Source: Paenibacillus sp. SY21-1 (lineage in GTDB: Bacteria; Bacillota; Bacilli; Paenibacillales; Paenibacillaceae). Taken from it: DNA of 64,000 bases. Every line of letters starts with the position of its first letter. Within the stretch, counting starts at the first letter, position 1. Below the pieces are notes generated by a model. That model searched no databases. It was not told the origin of the DNA and saw only the letters and a list, made by a program, of their open reading frames with translations. The stretch spans positions 26,593-90,592 of the forward strand of contig NZ_STGF01000030.1 of NCBI RefSeq assembly GCF_005222705.1. Direction: 5' to 3'. Made by a program: the position numbers and the translations under genes. Positions 9,379-18,728 of the stretch are shown here, one piece after another.

Positions 9379-10725
9379 TTAAATGTTGCTCGCCTTTAAC
9401 GTAATCGGGGCCATAATCACGAGCCCCTGGCCGGATATCGCCGCTTCTTCATCGCTTATTGGCGCAATGCTCCGGTCATCCAGGCCCCAGTCCCGCAGCG
9501 CCTGCTCGGACAGAAGGCGGCGCAGGCGCCCGACCGCGAGTTGAAAGCAATCTCCGCTTCCGCTTCGAACAATGGCGCCATCCGTGCGGCCCCATCCGTT
9601 TGAAGCCCGCTGCAGCTTGCCAAGCACCGTATCGAGCGGCAGCTCCGGTCCCAACGGCCACGCCCATATATCCGGCTGCGTCAAACGAACGGTGCGCAAG
9701 GAATGGCCCCCGGCTGACAGAATACGATGCCTGCAGCCGTTCTCGATCCAGTACAGGCTCCCATTCAGCGCTTCCACGACCACATGCGAAGGATAGTAGT
9801 CGACCATTCGCAATTCCGAGGCCGAGCGGCCCGGCTGAAGCAGCTCCTCCATTCTCCCAAGCTGCTGCCAATCCCCCCATTTTTGCCGAAAAAAGATTTG
9901 ATTGAGTACGGATGCGTCCTTGAAGGAGCGCATTGTAACGCTGCCGTAATGATGGATAAACGTATCCTCGGCAATGACCAGCTCCAGGCCAAGCAGCCGC
10001 ACGCGAAGATAAAAATCCACGTCCTCGCACGTGCCAAAGCTGTAGCCCTCATCCATATAGCCCACGCGCAGCAGCACGTCTCGCCTAAGCGCAAGGCAAA
10101 AGCCCATAATATCCTGAGCTTTGCGCCAGCTCGCGGGATCGGACTGATTATGCCTTGCCGCGAAGGCTTGCATCTCCTTCATGTCGCGGTAGCCTACGTT
10201 AATCCGCTGATTGTTGGACAAATAGTTGGTAACAGGACCAACAAGGCCGATAGTGGGGCTGCTGTAAAGACAGGCAAGCAGATTGCCTAGCCAATGGCGG
10301 GTCAGCAGCGTATCGTTGTTCAGAATGACGATAGACGTCCCCTTTGCCATCAGCAGCCCTTGATTGACTCCGCCTGCAAAGCCCAAATTGTTCTCGAACC
10401 GCTTATAACGAAGCCTTAGCCGGCCCCCCAGCCGTTTCAAATAAGCTTCCGTGCCGTCCGTGGAGCCGTTGTCGATGACGATTACTTCGTAAGGCCGATC
10501 GGTATAAGCAATCAGGCTCGATATGCAGCCCTTTAAATAGGACAAATTGTTGTAGGTCGGGATGATGATGCTCGTGCCGTCAAAAAGCGAGGCATAATCC
10601 GTTTCCGGGTCGTTCCGCCCCTGCTCGTAGCCGGCGGGAAAACCCTCGGCATAGCCCTTCCGGTAAGCTCTGCCGCCAGCAGCTGTGCGCCGCCTGCGGA
10701 CCATAGGCCTTAATCGGCGTTTCAT
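9379..10725 (-). CDS. GT2 glycosyltransferase with basic + GX3 N-terminus and C-terminal WIENG-repeat domain
   Basis: A protein of 448 residues. Residues 1-20 are basic, and G24, G28, G32 and G36 form the GX3 tract. The GT2 domain starts FDGTSIIIPTYNN and keeps the metal-binding NNDT (136-139), the catalytic E234-D235 of TCEDVDFYLR and the HH pair at 258-259, so it should be active. It resembles rhamnosyl-type GT2 enzymes. Residues ~318-440 form an extra domain with LNGSLYWIENGCRHRIL and DIWAWPLGPELP, shared with the protein at 22230-23612. AGAGGAGG precedes the ATG. The neighbours are a CgeB-like gene upstream and the GT6 gene downstream. Confidence 0.85.
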   Translation of the reverse strand: MKRRLRPMVRRRRTAAGGRAYRKGYAEGFPAGYEQGRNDPETDYASLFDGTSIIIPTYNNLSYLKGCISSLIAYTDRPYEVIVIDNGSTDGTEAYLKRLGGRLRLRYKRFENNLGFAGGVNQGLLMAKGTSIVILNNDTLLTRHWLGNLLACLYSSPTIGLVGPVTNYLSNNQRINVGYRDMKEMQAFAARHNQSDPASWRKAQDIMGFCLALRRDVLLRVGYMDEGYSFGTCEDVDFYLRVRLLGLELVIAEDTFIHHYGSVTMRSFKDASVLNQIFFRQKWGDWQQLGRMEELLQPGRSASELRMVDYYPSHVVVEALNGSLYWIENGCRHRILSAGGHSLRTVRLTQPDIWAWPLGPELPLDTVLGKLQRASNGWGRTDGAIVRSGSGDCFQLAVGRLRRLLSEQALRDWGLDDRSIAPISDEEAAISGQGLVIMAPITLKASNI

Positions 10726-10754
10726 CGGTCGCTGTCCTCCTCTGCCGGCAGGCC

Positions 10755-11924
10755 TTACGGGAACAGGATGGATAGCAGCGTACGGATGCGGTTGTCATAC
10801 GTATGCCGCTCCAGCGTATGCCTGAAGCCCGCAGTTGCCAGCTCTCTTCGTTTCTTTTCATCCGCTAAATAATACGCTGCCTTCTGCAGAAGCTCGGCCG
10901 GACTCGTATACGTGTCCAGATGGACGCCCGGCGTGTAGTGATCGATTAAATCATGGCGGATATCGGTAAGCTGAAGCGCTCCGCACGCCGCGATTTCGTA
11001 GGTACGCGGATTGATGGACAAGCCTGGCAGATTGCGGCTGTTGCGATTGTGCAGACGATCCTCGTGAGACCTGTGGATGTTGATGACGATTTTCGCTCCG
11101 TTGTAGTAGGAAGCCGCCTCGGCAGCGCTGATCCAGGCGAGCCTGATTCCGCCCTTCAATCGGCTGTAACGCTTCAGCCTTCTCCACAGCAGTCCGACGA
11201 TCCGCGTATCCCGCGCCGCCAGGAACGGGGCAAGCTGGTCAATTAGCCGCACCCGGTTCGGAAACCCGTTGCCAATAAAGCAGATGTCGGACTGGTACAT
11301 GGGCGGCACATATTTAGGCATGTAGACGGCAGGGCTTACGCCAAGCGGCAAATAAAATACGTTGCAGCCCAGGCTTTGATAGATCGGGATAGCCGACAGC
11401 TCATGCGTAAAAATATATTCGTAGGCCGGAGCCAGCCGAAGCGTCACATCGGTCACATAGGGCTCGTCGACGAGCCATATCGCCGTTTTGATGCCGAGCG
11501 CGCGCACGGCCCTTACCTGAGCCTCGGCAACGAGCGTCCCATGCATAACGAGCATAAGATCGGGACGGAAGGCAGCCGCCAGCTCGGCAAGCTGCTGCAG
11601 CGGTCCAGCCTCCGTGACCTCCATCGTCTGGGCGCGCAGCGCGCCGAGCACAGCGGCGTCCAAATCGGGAAACGGCCCCTTTAATCCGGCTTTCACATAT
11701 AAAACTCGCAAGGAACGCGGCGACGTTAGAGGCTGCTCAGCCTGCTTCCCCCACGCATGCAAGCTCCCTACCCGATAGCCCTGCTCCAGCCCCGCCGTGT
11801 GCCCGCTCTCCCAGCCGCCCGAAGCTGCGCGCACGGAGCCCGCTGCCGACGCACCGCCCTGACGCGGAGCTGTCGCCCTGATACGATAAGCGCGCTTGCC
11901 TCTCCACTTCGCCGGCTTCTTCAT
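10755..11924 (-). CDS. CgeB-family glycosyltransferase-like protein with GX3 N-terminus
   Basis: A protein of 389 residues. The N-terminus is basic, with glycines at 37, 41, 45, 49 and 53 (GX3). The remainder matches CgeB-type proteins: an N-terminal DUF3880-like half (LRVLYVKAGLKG, DLMLVMHGT, IWLVDEPYVTD) and a C-terminal half with NIHRSHEDRLHNRN, SINPRTYEIAACGALQLTD and YHL-type ends. In Bacillus subtilis cgeB belongs to a late sporulation locus that affects the spore surface, which supports a spore-coat role for this cluster. Its ATG overlaps the stop of the upstream GT4 gene (ATGA at 11921-11924), so the two are co-translated. Confidence 0.82.
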   Translation of the reverse strand: MKKPAKWRGKRAYRIRATAPRQGGASAAGSVRAASGGWESGHTAGLEQGYRVGSLHAWGKQAEQPLTSPRSLRVLYVKAGLKGPFPDLDAAVLGALRAQTMEVTEAGPLQQLAELAAAFRPDLMLVMHGTLVAEAQVRAVRALGIKTAIWLVDEPYVTDVTLRLAPAYEYIFTHELSAIPIYQSLGCNVFYLPLGVSPAVYMPKYVPPMYQSDICFIGNGFPNRVRLIDQLAPFLAARDTRIVGLLWRRLKRYSRLKGGIRLAWISAAEAASYYNGAKIVINIHRSHEDRLHNRNSRNLPGLSINPRTYEIAACGALQLTDIRHDLIDHYTPGVHLDTYTSPAELLQKAAYYLADEKKRRELATAGFRHTLERHTYDNRIRTLLSILFP

Positions 11925-13099
11925 ATGCCTCCGCCTCCTCTCAATGCCGTCTCCAGCAGATCGATGCTTCTATCCCAGCTCCAGTTCAAATACGTGGCCT
12001 GCCCGCCCGCCTTCAACAGCTCGCGCTGTGCGGGGTCGGCGATCAGGCTCGCGACGGCAGCGGCAGCCGAGCGGGCGTCATTCGGTACAATGAGCGAATT
12101 GTAGCCATGCACCAAATATTCATCCGTTCCTGTCACATCCGCGACGACCGGCACTCCGCCGCAAGCCATCATCTCCAGCGGAGGATAGAGGAAGCTTTCG
12201 ACCTTGCTCATTTTCAGCAAAATATCGCAGCTTGAATAAATATGCTTCATCTGTTCATACGGCACCCGCTCAAAAAAACGGTCGCAGCGCCAAGAAGGAT
12301 GGGGACTTCCTGCCGAGCTGACGCACCAAATTTCGCAGTCAAGCTGCTGAACCGCAGCGAACGCCTCGCTCATCCCCTTGTTCGGGACAGCAATCGGCCC
12401 CTCCAGCAGCACTCGTACTCTGCCGCCTCGCGGGGCGAGCGGCTCAGCCTCGTGCATCAGCGTCAAATCCAATCCGTTTGGAATGTAGACGGACTTCCTG
12501 TGGAATGTCTGCTGCAGCCAACGCTGCAGCCAGCCCGCCATTGTGAGAAACGCAAAGTCTTGTGACTTATACGTTGCCCACGCCATGCGGGAAAGTCTCG
12601 AGCCCGGTTTATAGAAGCGCGATTCGTCGGATTGAATGAAATAAAAGCGATGATGCGCGGGAATGCGTCTGGCAGTGTGCGTGGTTGACCAGAAGGTGGC
12701 GATAACGACATCGCGATCCTGCGCTGCATTCGCTTCTGTGACAATCGGCACCTCGTTTGGATGCCAATCCACAACTGTATGGCCGTCTTGCGATACCAGC
12801 TGCACATCGTAGCCCCGCTGCTGAAGCCGGTTGGCATGCTGCAGCACGACGGCAACGCCTCCCGATATGGAGCAGCCGGGTATGACGTAGGCGACCCTCG
12901 GCTTGGCGATATGCTGCGAGATCGCCACCCAGCGTCCGCTCCGATAGCCATCGCGCCAGCCGGCCTGATAGCCGGCCTCGCGTCCCGGCCCTGGAGAGCC
13001 TGCGGAGCCTCTCCGCCGCAGACCTGCCGTTCTTTTGAGCTTGCGCCTCCTTGCCGCGGACATGATCCGCCGGACCTTTGGCTTGTCAGGTTTCATCAT
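11921..13099 (-). CDS. GT4 glycosyltransferase (WsaF-like) with basic + GX3 N-terminus
   Basis: A protein of 392 residues. Residues 1-30 are Arg/Lys-rich, and G39, G43, G47, G51 and G55 form the GX3 tract. The catalytic part runs from RVAYVIPGCSISGGVAVV. It includes a WsaF-like RFYFIQSDESRFY segment and the donor-site stretch MSKVESFLYPPLEMMACGGVP, with the E-x7-E spacing of GT4. The fold suits a rhamnosyl-type transferase, which fits the rmlAB genes upstream, but the sugar is inferred. AAAGGAACGGG precedes two tandem ATGs (13099 and 13096). It is the first gene of the run down to 5497. Confidence 0.83.
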   Translation of the reverse strand: MMKPDKPKVRRIMSAARRRKLKRTAGLRRRGSAGSPGPGREAGYQAGWRDGYRSGRWVAISQHIAKPRVAYVIPGCSISGGVAVVLQHANRLQQRGYDVQLVSQDGHTVVDWHPNEVPIVTEANAAQDRDVVIATFWSTTHTARRIPAHHRFYFIQSDESRFYKPGSRLSRMAWATYKSQDFAFLTMAGWLQRWLQQTFHRKSVYIPNGLDLTLMHEAEPLAPRGGRVRVLLEGPIAVPNKGMSEAFAAVQQLDCEIWCVSSAGSPHPSWRCDRFFERVPYEQMKHIYSSCDILLKMSKVESFLYPPLEMMACGGVPVVADVTGTDEYLVHGYNSLIVPNDARSAAAAVASLIADPAQRELLKAGGQATYLNWSWDRSIDLLETALRGGGGI

Positions 13100-13479
13100 C
13101 CCGTTCCTTTCTGTTCGCCTATGCGCCGTACCTCTTCGCCTACTCTTCTATTCCGCAGCCGGCATGACGCTATGAACGAAATTACGATAATAGATTTGCA
13201 AGCGCCGCCGCCCTGCAGCGGTTTAATCGGCTTTAGCCTTCCTGGAATCAAATCGTAACGCTCTATCCCATAGTATGTTCGCTCATCTGTCCCGCCACGG
13301 CATCTGTTACTACAGGTGTGATGTCTTGGTATATTCGTCCAGACGCCATAGAGGGAAGCAGGGCTTCTATGAAACTATCAATCCAAGCTTAGGCCATTCG
13401 TTTTACAGCTATGTATGCGCGCAAACAAACAAATGGCTGTTCATCCGCCTTGTGCTTGCGCCGGTGAGCAGCCAGTCGA
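13100..13479. other. Intergenic gap between the GT4 run and rmlB
   Basis: These 380 bp carry no supported gene and no clear terminator for rmlB. The stretch should hold the promoter of the 13099-5497 run. CATACTATG on the minus strand (near 13268-13276) resembles a sporulation sigma-E/K -10 element, but no matching -35 is convincing, so no promoter is called. Confidence 0.4.
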
Positions 13480-14460
13480 TTATTTTATTCGTATTCCCTC
13501 AAGCGCTTTCTCCCGCCAGGCCGTATTGGCCTGATACCATTCCAGCGTCCGCCTTATTCCCTCGTCAAACGTTACGTCCGGCTTCCAGCCCAGCTCCCGC
13601 TGCAGCTTGCGTGAATCAATCGCGTAACGCCGGTCGTGACCGGGGCGATCCTGAACGTACCGAATCAACGACTCCGGCTTTCCCAGCTCGGCCAAAATCC
13701 GTTTAATCAGCTCGACATTCGACAGCTCGTTGTCGCCGCCAACATTGTACACCTCGCCGGGAACGCCCTGATGCAGCACCAAATCGACTGCCGCGCAGTG
13801 ATCGTCAACATACAGCCAGTCTCTTACATTCAGTCCGTCACCGTACAGCGGTATCGGCTTATTCTCCAGCGCCTGCATCAGAACAAGCGGAATAAGCTTC
13901 TCGGGAAACTGGCGCGGTCCGTAGTTGTTGGAGCAGCGGGTGGTCACGACCGGAAGGCCGTACGTCCGGCCATACGCTCTGACCAGCATATCCGCGCCCG
14001 CCTTGCTTGCCGCGTACGGGCTGTTCGGCGCAAGCGGCGTCCGTTCCGTAAATCGTCCCGCGGCCCCCAGCGATCCGTACACTTCATCGGTCGAAATATA
14101 AACAAACCGTTTCACGCCATGCGTACGCGCCGCATCAAGCAACGTCTGCGTGCCAAGCACATTCGTTCGCAGAAATACGCCTGGATTGGCTATGCTGCGG
14201 TCCACATGCGATTCAGCGGCAAAATGAACGACCGCATCCACGCCCTCCGCCATCAGCTCGTTCAGCAGAGTGCTATCGCCTATATCGCCATGCACGAAAT
14301 GATAAGCCGGAGCCGATGCGGCATCCTGCAAATTGTCCGGGTGGGCGGCGTAGGTCAGCGCATCCAAATTGTACAGCGTATAGTCCGGGTGCTTGAGCAG
14401 CATATGCCTGATGAAATTGCTTCCTATGAAGCCCATGCCACCAGTAACCAGCAGCCTCAT
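13480..14460 (-). CDS. rfbB: dTDP-glucose 4,6-dehydratase
   Basis: A protein of 326 residues, close to the usual length for RmlB/SpsJ. It has the NAD fingerprint TGGMGFIGSNF, the catalytic stretches ISTDEVYG and SPYAASKAG (Tyr-x3-Lys), and CSNNYGPRQFPEKLIPL, all diagnostic of this enzyme. It converts dTDP-glucose to dTDP-4-keto-6-deoxyglucose, the branch point to rhamnose and other deoxysugars. The start is 7 nt after the rmlA stop, and its Shine-Dalgarno GGAAGGAG lies inside the end of rmlA, so the pair is co-translated. No rmlC or rmlD is present in the window, so the final sugar depends on genes elsewhere. Confidence 0.95.
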   Translation of the reverse strand: MRLLVTGGMGFIGSNFIRHMLLKHPDYTLYNLDALTYAAHPDNLQDAASAPAYHFVHGDIGDSTLLNELMAEGVDAVVHFAAESHVDRSIANPGVFLRTNVLGTQTLLDAARTHGVKRFVYISTDEVYGSLGAAGRFTERTPLAPNSPYAASKAGADMLVRAYGRTYGLPVVTTRCSNNYGPRQFPEKLIPLVLMQALENKPIPLYGDGLNVRDWLYVDDHCAAVDLVLHQGVPGEVYNVGGDNELSNVELIKRILAELGKPESLIRYVQDRPGHDRRYAIDSRKLQRELGWKPDVTFDEGIRRTLEWYQANTAWREKALEGIRIK

Positions 14461-14467
14461 CTTGTAT

Positions 14468-15184
14468 CTATTCTCCTTCCCGCAGGACGCGCCCCGCCTC
14501 CATCAGCGATTCAAACGTCCCCGCATCCGTCCACCAGTCTTTCATCACACTGTAGGCGAGCAGGCCGTCTGCCGCATATCGGTTATTAATATCTGTAATC
14601 TCCAGCTCGCCTCTGGCCGACGGGGACAGCTTCGCAATATGCTCGAATACCTTGGTATCGTACATATAAATGCCGGTAACACAATAATTGGAGTGAGGTT
14701 CTGACGGCTTCTCTATTATGGAGACGATTCTGCCGTCGCTTATAACGGGCACGCCGTATCTGCGCGCATCCTCCACGGAAGTTAATACGACTCTTGCTCC
14801 TTCGGGCTGACGGCTAAAAGCCTCGACATAGGGCAGCAAGCTGTCGCTGAACAAGTTATCGCCCAGCAGCACGATAAATTTTTCTCCCGTCTCTATGAAC
14901 CCCGAAGCGAGCGCAAGCGCCTCGGCAATGCCTCCGGCCTTTTCCTGCACCTTGTAAGTCAAGCGTACGCCAAGCTCGCTGCCGCCTCCCAAATAATCGA
15001 TATACAAGCCTGCGGATTGCTTGCCGATTACGATCAGAATGTCTTCGATCCCCGCTTCTTTCAGGCGTCGAATGCCGTAATAGATCATCGGATATCCGCC
15101 AACGGGCAGCAAATGCTTGTTGACCACGTTCGTCAAGGGGCGAAGCCGCGTGCCCGTTCCGCCCGCAAGCAGCACTCCTTTCAT
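14468..15184 (-). CDS. rfbA: Glucose-1-phosphate thymidylyltransferase (short SpsI-type)
   Basis: A protein of 238 residues from ATG 15184, preceded by GAAGGAG. The longer frame to 15274 lacks an SD, and the family begins MKGVLLAGGTGTRLRPLT. That GGTGTRLRPLT loop is the nucleotide-binding signature, and LLGDNLF and GTFESLMEAG follow in the expected places. It makes dTDP-glucose from dTTP and glucose-1-phosphate for RmlB directly downstream. It is the short form, missing the ~50-residue C-terminal extension of enterobacterial RmlA, like the spore-coat enzyme SpsI of Bacillus subtilis. Confidence 0.93.
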   Translation of the reverse strand: MKGVLLAGGTGTRLRPLTNVVNKHLLPVGGYPMIYYGIRRLKEAGIEDILIVIGKQSAGLYIDYLGGGSELGVRLTYKVQEKAGGIAEALALASGFIETGEKFIVLLGDNLFSDSLLPYVEAFSRQPEGARVVLTSVEDARRYGVPVISDGRIVSIIEKPSEPHSNYCVTGIYMYDTKVFEHIAKLSPSARGELEITDINNRYAADGLLAYSVMKDWWTDAGTFESLMEAGRVLREGE

Positions 15185-15298
15185 GGAATCAGCTCCTTCT
15201 CTGTCTAGGTGGGCGCAGGCCGCAGTAACCTGAGGCTCGCTCCGTTCCTCTGATTCTATACTATGAATTTGCACGCTCCGGCGGACCCTTGTAAATGA

Positions 15299-16018
15299 CT
15301 AATTTATCTTTCTAGTTACGAGTTTACGATAGTTTCGCGTACGCGCGACCGTCTTGGCCTGCAGCCAGCGAAAGGTACGCTTCGTCACCTTCCATGTATG
15401 CGTCCTCTGGTCAGCGCGGCGCAGCGCTGTAAAGTTATGCATGCTTGTCGATGCAATTCGATACCCGGACCTGGCGCAATCTCGCAAAAACCGCATATCC
15501 GAGCCTCTCGGAACACGAGAGAATTTCACCTTGGCAAATACCCGCTTCTGAAACATCAGCGTCGCGCCCGCCACTTGACGGGAGCTTGCCATTTTTCCTT
15601 TGACCAACGCCTGATTCGCCAAAAAATATAAATAAAATTGTCGCTTGCCAACCACATCGGCATCGCTATGCTCGAATTCTCGCATGGCTTCTTGAACGTA
15701 GTAGGGAGAGTAGTAATCATCGTCGTCGAACTTCGCAATATACGCATGCTTGGCTTTGCTTACGCCGTAATTCAGACAGCGGCCAAGCGGCCAACTGGCA
15801 GGCGTCTGATAGACAGATACGCCGGGCAGCGCCTGATCATAGTTCCGGTACGTCTTCTGCTTCATTTTTTTGCTGTTCAGCACGATAATCAATTGTTTAG
15901 GCGCCCACTTCTGGCGTTTGTAATTAGCAAATATATTACGGATAAAATCAGGACGGTTCGTTACCGTAATGATCGTAACTCCCCAAGCTCCGTCCGCCTC
16001 CGACACCGGCACTGTCAT
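15299..16018 (-). CDS. GT2 glycosyltransferase, short
   Basis: A protein of 239 residues. The GT-A core is visible: GVTIITVTNRP at the start, a Gly-Arg-Cys-Leu-Asn acceptor-loop stretch, and IAKFDDDDYYSPYY as the metal-binding motif. VPRGSDMRFLRDC is a second acidic motif. The C-terminal ~30 residues are basic (TVARTRNYRKLVTRKIN), a shorter version of the tails on its neighbours. Its ATG overlaps the stop of the UDP-sugar dehydrogenase (ATGA, 16015-16018), so the two are translated together. The sugar used is unknown; a uronic acid from the coupled dehydrogenase is a reasonable guess. Confidence 0.83.
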   Translation of the reverse strand: MTVPVSEADGAWGVTIITVTNRPDFIRNIFANYKRQKWAPKQLIIVLNSKKMKQKTYRNYDQALPGVSVYQTPASWPLGRCLNYGVSKAKHAYIAKFDDDDYYSPYYVQEAMREFEHSDADVVGKRQFYLYFLANQALVKGKMASSRQVAGATLMFQKRVFAKVKFSRVPRGSDMRFLRDCARSGYRIASTSMHNFTALRRADQRTHTWKVTKRTFRWLQAKTVARTRNYRKLVTRKIN

Positions 16019-17331
16019 CCGTTACCGCCGCCCAACCGCACAATCGTCGCCTTGCCGCTATGCCCTCTGGTCACATTTCGGGTATCGTAAACGATAGAAG
16101 CATGCTCAAGCAGCAAAGCAAGCGGTATCTCGCTATGCGCTGTCGCAATGACGACCGCATCTGCCGAGCGGATCGCTTGCTCATTAAGCGCTACGCTGTA
16201 CAGTCGTTCTCCCTCAAGCTCAAGCGAAGGAACAAACGGGTCATGATAGTGCGCCTCGACACCGGCAAGCCGCAGCCACTTCAGCAGCTCAATCGAAGCC
16301 GATTCCCGGTAATCGCCAATGTCCTGCTTGTAAGCCGCCCCATACACGATAATACGCGTTTCCTTCAGAGACCTGGGCGCAAGCAAACGCGCGAGCTGCT
16401 CGACTACATACCTTGGCATCCGCTCGTTAAGCTCGCCCGACAATGCGATAAAAGCCGAATCGGCCCCGTATTGCTTAAGCTTCCACACCAGATAAGACGG
16501 ATCAACGGGAATGCAATGTCCCCCGATTCCCGGTCCGGGATAAAAGGGGTTGAACCCAAAGGGCTTCGTTCCCGCAGCCTCGATTACTTCCCATAAATCG
16601 AGCCCCAACAAATCGCTTAGCATGGCCAGCTCGTTAATGAAGGAAATATTGACCAGCCTGTAGGCATTCTCCAATATTTTGGCCATTTCGGCCGTTTCGA
16701 GAGAGCTTACAGGCACAACCGTATCAAACACCATCCCATACAGCTGTTCTGCCTGCAGCCTGCAAGCCGCGGTCAAGCCGCTGATCACCTTCGGAATCGA
16801 TTGAACCGAATATACCTTGTTGCCGGGATCAACCCGTTCGGGCGAATATGCCAGGTGAAAATCGGTCCCGGCCCGCATGCCCGATTGCTCCAGCATCGGC
16901 AGCAGCACCTCCCGTGTCGTACCGGGATACGTCGAGCTTTCCAGCACAACCAGCTGACCTTTCTGCAAATGCGGCTTGAGCTCCGCCGCGGCCTGCGTCA
17001 AATAGCTGAGCTCGGGTGTCCCCCGTTCCGTAAGCGGCGTCGGAACGCAAATGATAATGGCGTCAACCTCACCAAGCCTAGAATAACCGTTCTCAGGCTC
17101 CAGTCTGCCCGTCGCCATTGCGGCCTGTACCGTTTCCTTGTCTACGTCCGTCAAATAACTGCTTCCCGCCAGCAAAGCATTGATTTTTCGTTGATCCAGA
17201 TCGATGCCGAGCACGCGGAAGCCTTTCCCAATAAGCAGCAATGCCAACGGAAGACCGACGTAGCCCAGCCCGATGACTGCTATCTTTTTATAAACCTTTG
17301 CCTGTTCTACCATCTTCCGATCGCTCATCAT
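16015..17331 (-). CDS. UDP-sugar 6-dehydrogenase (WbpA / UDP-HexNAc type)
   Basis: A protein of 438 residues. It has the NAD site IAVIGLGYVGLPLALLL, the central dimer helix region SSLETAEMAKILENAYR, and the catalytic cysteine in GPGIGGHCIPVDPSY. The GHCIPVDP form is typical of UDP-N-acetylhexosamine dehydrogenases (WbpA, WecC relatives), while plain UDP-glucose dehydrogenases usually read differently there. The product would be a UDP-uronic acid for the surface glycan. Bacillus subtilis has a late-sporulation relative, YtcA. It is the first gene of the leftward sugar run and is divergent from the GT4 at 17542. Confidence 0.88.
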   Translation of the reverse strand: MMSDRKMVEQAKVYKKIAVIGLGYVGLPLALLLIGKGFRVLGIDLDQRKINALLAGSSYLTDVDKETVQAAMATGRLEPENGYSRLGEVDAIIICVPTPLTERGTPELSYLTQAAAELKPHLQKGQLVVLESSTYPGTTREVLLPMLEQSGMRAGTDFHLAYSPERVDPGNKVYSVQSIPKVISGLTAACRLQAEQLYGMVFDTVVPVSSLETAEMAKILENAYRLVNISFINELAMLSDLLGLDLWEVIEAAGTKPFGFNPFYPGPGIGGHCIPVDPSYLVWKLKQYGADSAFIALSGELNERMPRYVVEQLARLLAPRSLKETRIIVYGAAYKQDIGDYRESASIELLKWLRLAGVEAHYHDPFVPSLELEGERLYSVALNEQAIRSADAVVIATAHSEIPLALLLEHASIVYDTRNVTRGHSGKATIVRLGGGNG

Positions 17332-17541
17332 CCACTTCCCGCCCTCTCTCTGGCAAATTAAATTAGCTCCAATATTATATGAGAAGCTAGATTAATAGAT
17401 TGGACGCATTGCGGGCATTCTCTAAAACGTGGCAATCGACTATTTCTTCGTTATCGCAGCCAAAAACGAGACCCGTACGAATGGTTTGGCATACCATAAG
17501 GGAGCGCATCCGTTGCGCAAATTCGGGAAAGCGGTGAAGGG

Positions 17542-18627
17542 ATGAGAAGAGCCGGTCGTAGACGCCGCAGCCACTTCGACGTCATTATGATGTCCGATTT
17601 CCGGCTGCCGGGCGGCACAACATCGTCTAATATAGAAGAAATGAAAGCCCAGAAACGCGCTGGCTTAAAAACAGGCTTAATGCATCTGCCCGGAAGCGCA
17701 GGCAAAAACGGGCGCCGCCTAAATCGGAAAATACGGGCCATGCTGGACGGGCGGGCCATCCGTCTGCTTCCGAGGGGAAGTCGGGTCAGCTGCAATACGC
17801 TGGTCATCAGACACCCTCGCGTCATGCAGCGCAGAACAAGACCGATCCCGCGCATTAAAGCCAGGTATGTGCATATGATTGTCAATCAAACGCCGCGCAA
17901 GGATTATGGGAGCAAGCACGGAAGACTCGTTTATAATATCCGCTTATGCAACCGCAGGGCGAAATCGTATTTCCGCAAAACGCCTGTCTGGCACCCGATT
18001 GGGCCGCTTGTTCGCGACACCCTTAAGCGCAAGCATCAAGCCGCTCTGCGTTCGATCAAGCTCTCCCCCTCAGATTGGGTGAACATTATTAACGTCAACG
18101 AATGGCGTCGGAACAAAAGACCGCAGAAAGGCTCCACCATAAGAATCGGCAGACACTCCCGCGACGCCTATGTGAAGTGGCCTAGCGGCAAAGGAGATAT
18201 GCTGCGGATTTATCCTGATCATGAGCGCTACCAAATTCGCGTATTGGGAGGCGCCGCAACGCCTAGACGCATCTTGGGCAAGCTGCCGTCCAATTGGACA
18301 GTGTATCCATTCGGAAGCAAATCGCCAAAATCGTTTTTGGCCGGCTTGGACGTTTTTGTTTATTATACGCATCCGGACTGCGTCGAGGCGTTTGGCAGGG
18401 TTATTTTTGAGGCGATGGCCGTAGGAGTTCCGGTTATTCTCCCGGTTGCCTACAAGCCGCTTTTCGGCTCTGCCGCTCTTTATGCCGCTCCCTCCGAAGT
18501 ACAGGCTGCAATAGACCGGCTTATGGAAAACGACGTGCTTTATGAACAGCAGGTGGAGCGGGCAAGACGTTATGTAGAAGCCAATTTCGGATACTCCAAA
18601 CATTTGTCGAGGTTAAAAAAGCGATAA
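17542..18627 (+). CDS. GT4-type glycosyltransferase with short basic N-terminus
   Basis: A protein of 361 residues. It begins with MRRAGRRRRSHFDV, echoing the basic N-termini across the divergent cluster, then a GT-B start DFRLPGGTTSSNIEEM. The C-terminal half has a degenerate donor domain with YYTHPDCVEAFGRVIFEAMAVGVP, containing the E-x7-E motif. The middle is rich in Arg/Lys (GKNGRRLNRKIRAML). ATG 17542 has only a closely placed GAAGGG upstream. No other in-frame start exists before the stop at 17497, so the start is moderately uncertain. It is divergent from the UDP-sugar dehydrogenase. Confidence 0.75.
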   Translation: MRRAGRRRRSHFDVIMMSDFRLPGGTTSSNIEEMKAQKRAGLKTGLMHLPGSAGKNGRRLNRKIRAMLDGRAIRLLPRGSRVSCNTLVIRHPRVMQRRTRPIPRIKARYVHMIVNQTPRKDYGSKHGRLVYNIRLCNRRAKSYFRKTPVWHPIGPLVRDTLKRKHQAALRSIKLSPSDWVNIINVNEWRRNKRPQKGSTIRIGRHSRDAYVKWPSGKGDMLRIYPDHERYQIRVLGGAATPRRILGKLPSNWTVYPFGSKSPKSFLAGLDVFVYYTHPDCVEAFGRVIFEAMAVGVPVILPVAYKPLFGSAALYAAPSEVQAAIDRLMENDVLYEQQVERARRYVEANFGYSKHLSRLKKR

Positions 18628-18636
18628 AGCAAGCAG

Positions 18637-18677
18637 AAGGAGCCGCCCGCTATTCAACAACAGCGAACGGCTCCTTT
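18637..18677 (+). terminator. Rho-independent terminator after the GT4 gene
   Basis: AAGGAGCCG (18637-18645) pairs with CGGCTCCTT (18668-18676), followed by T. It separates the GT4 gene from the convergent lipoprotein gene. Confidence 0.7.
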
Positions 18678-18728
18678 ACGCATGTCCCGCTTCCATATCG
18701 GCAGGATTAGGGAAGGAAATGGGCGGGA

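Noticed and set aside
13260..13300. Sigma-K/sigma-E promoter upstream of the GT4 run
   Set aside because: A CATAnnnT-like -10 is present on the minus strand, but no -35 at the correct distance, so it cannot be claimed from sequence alone.
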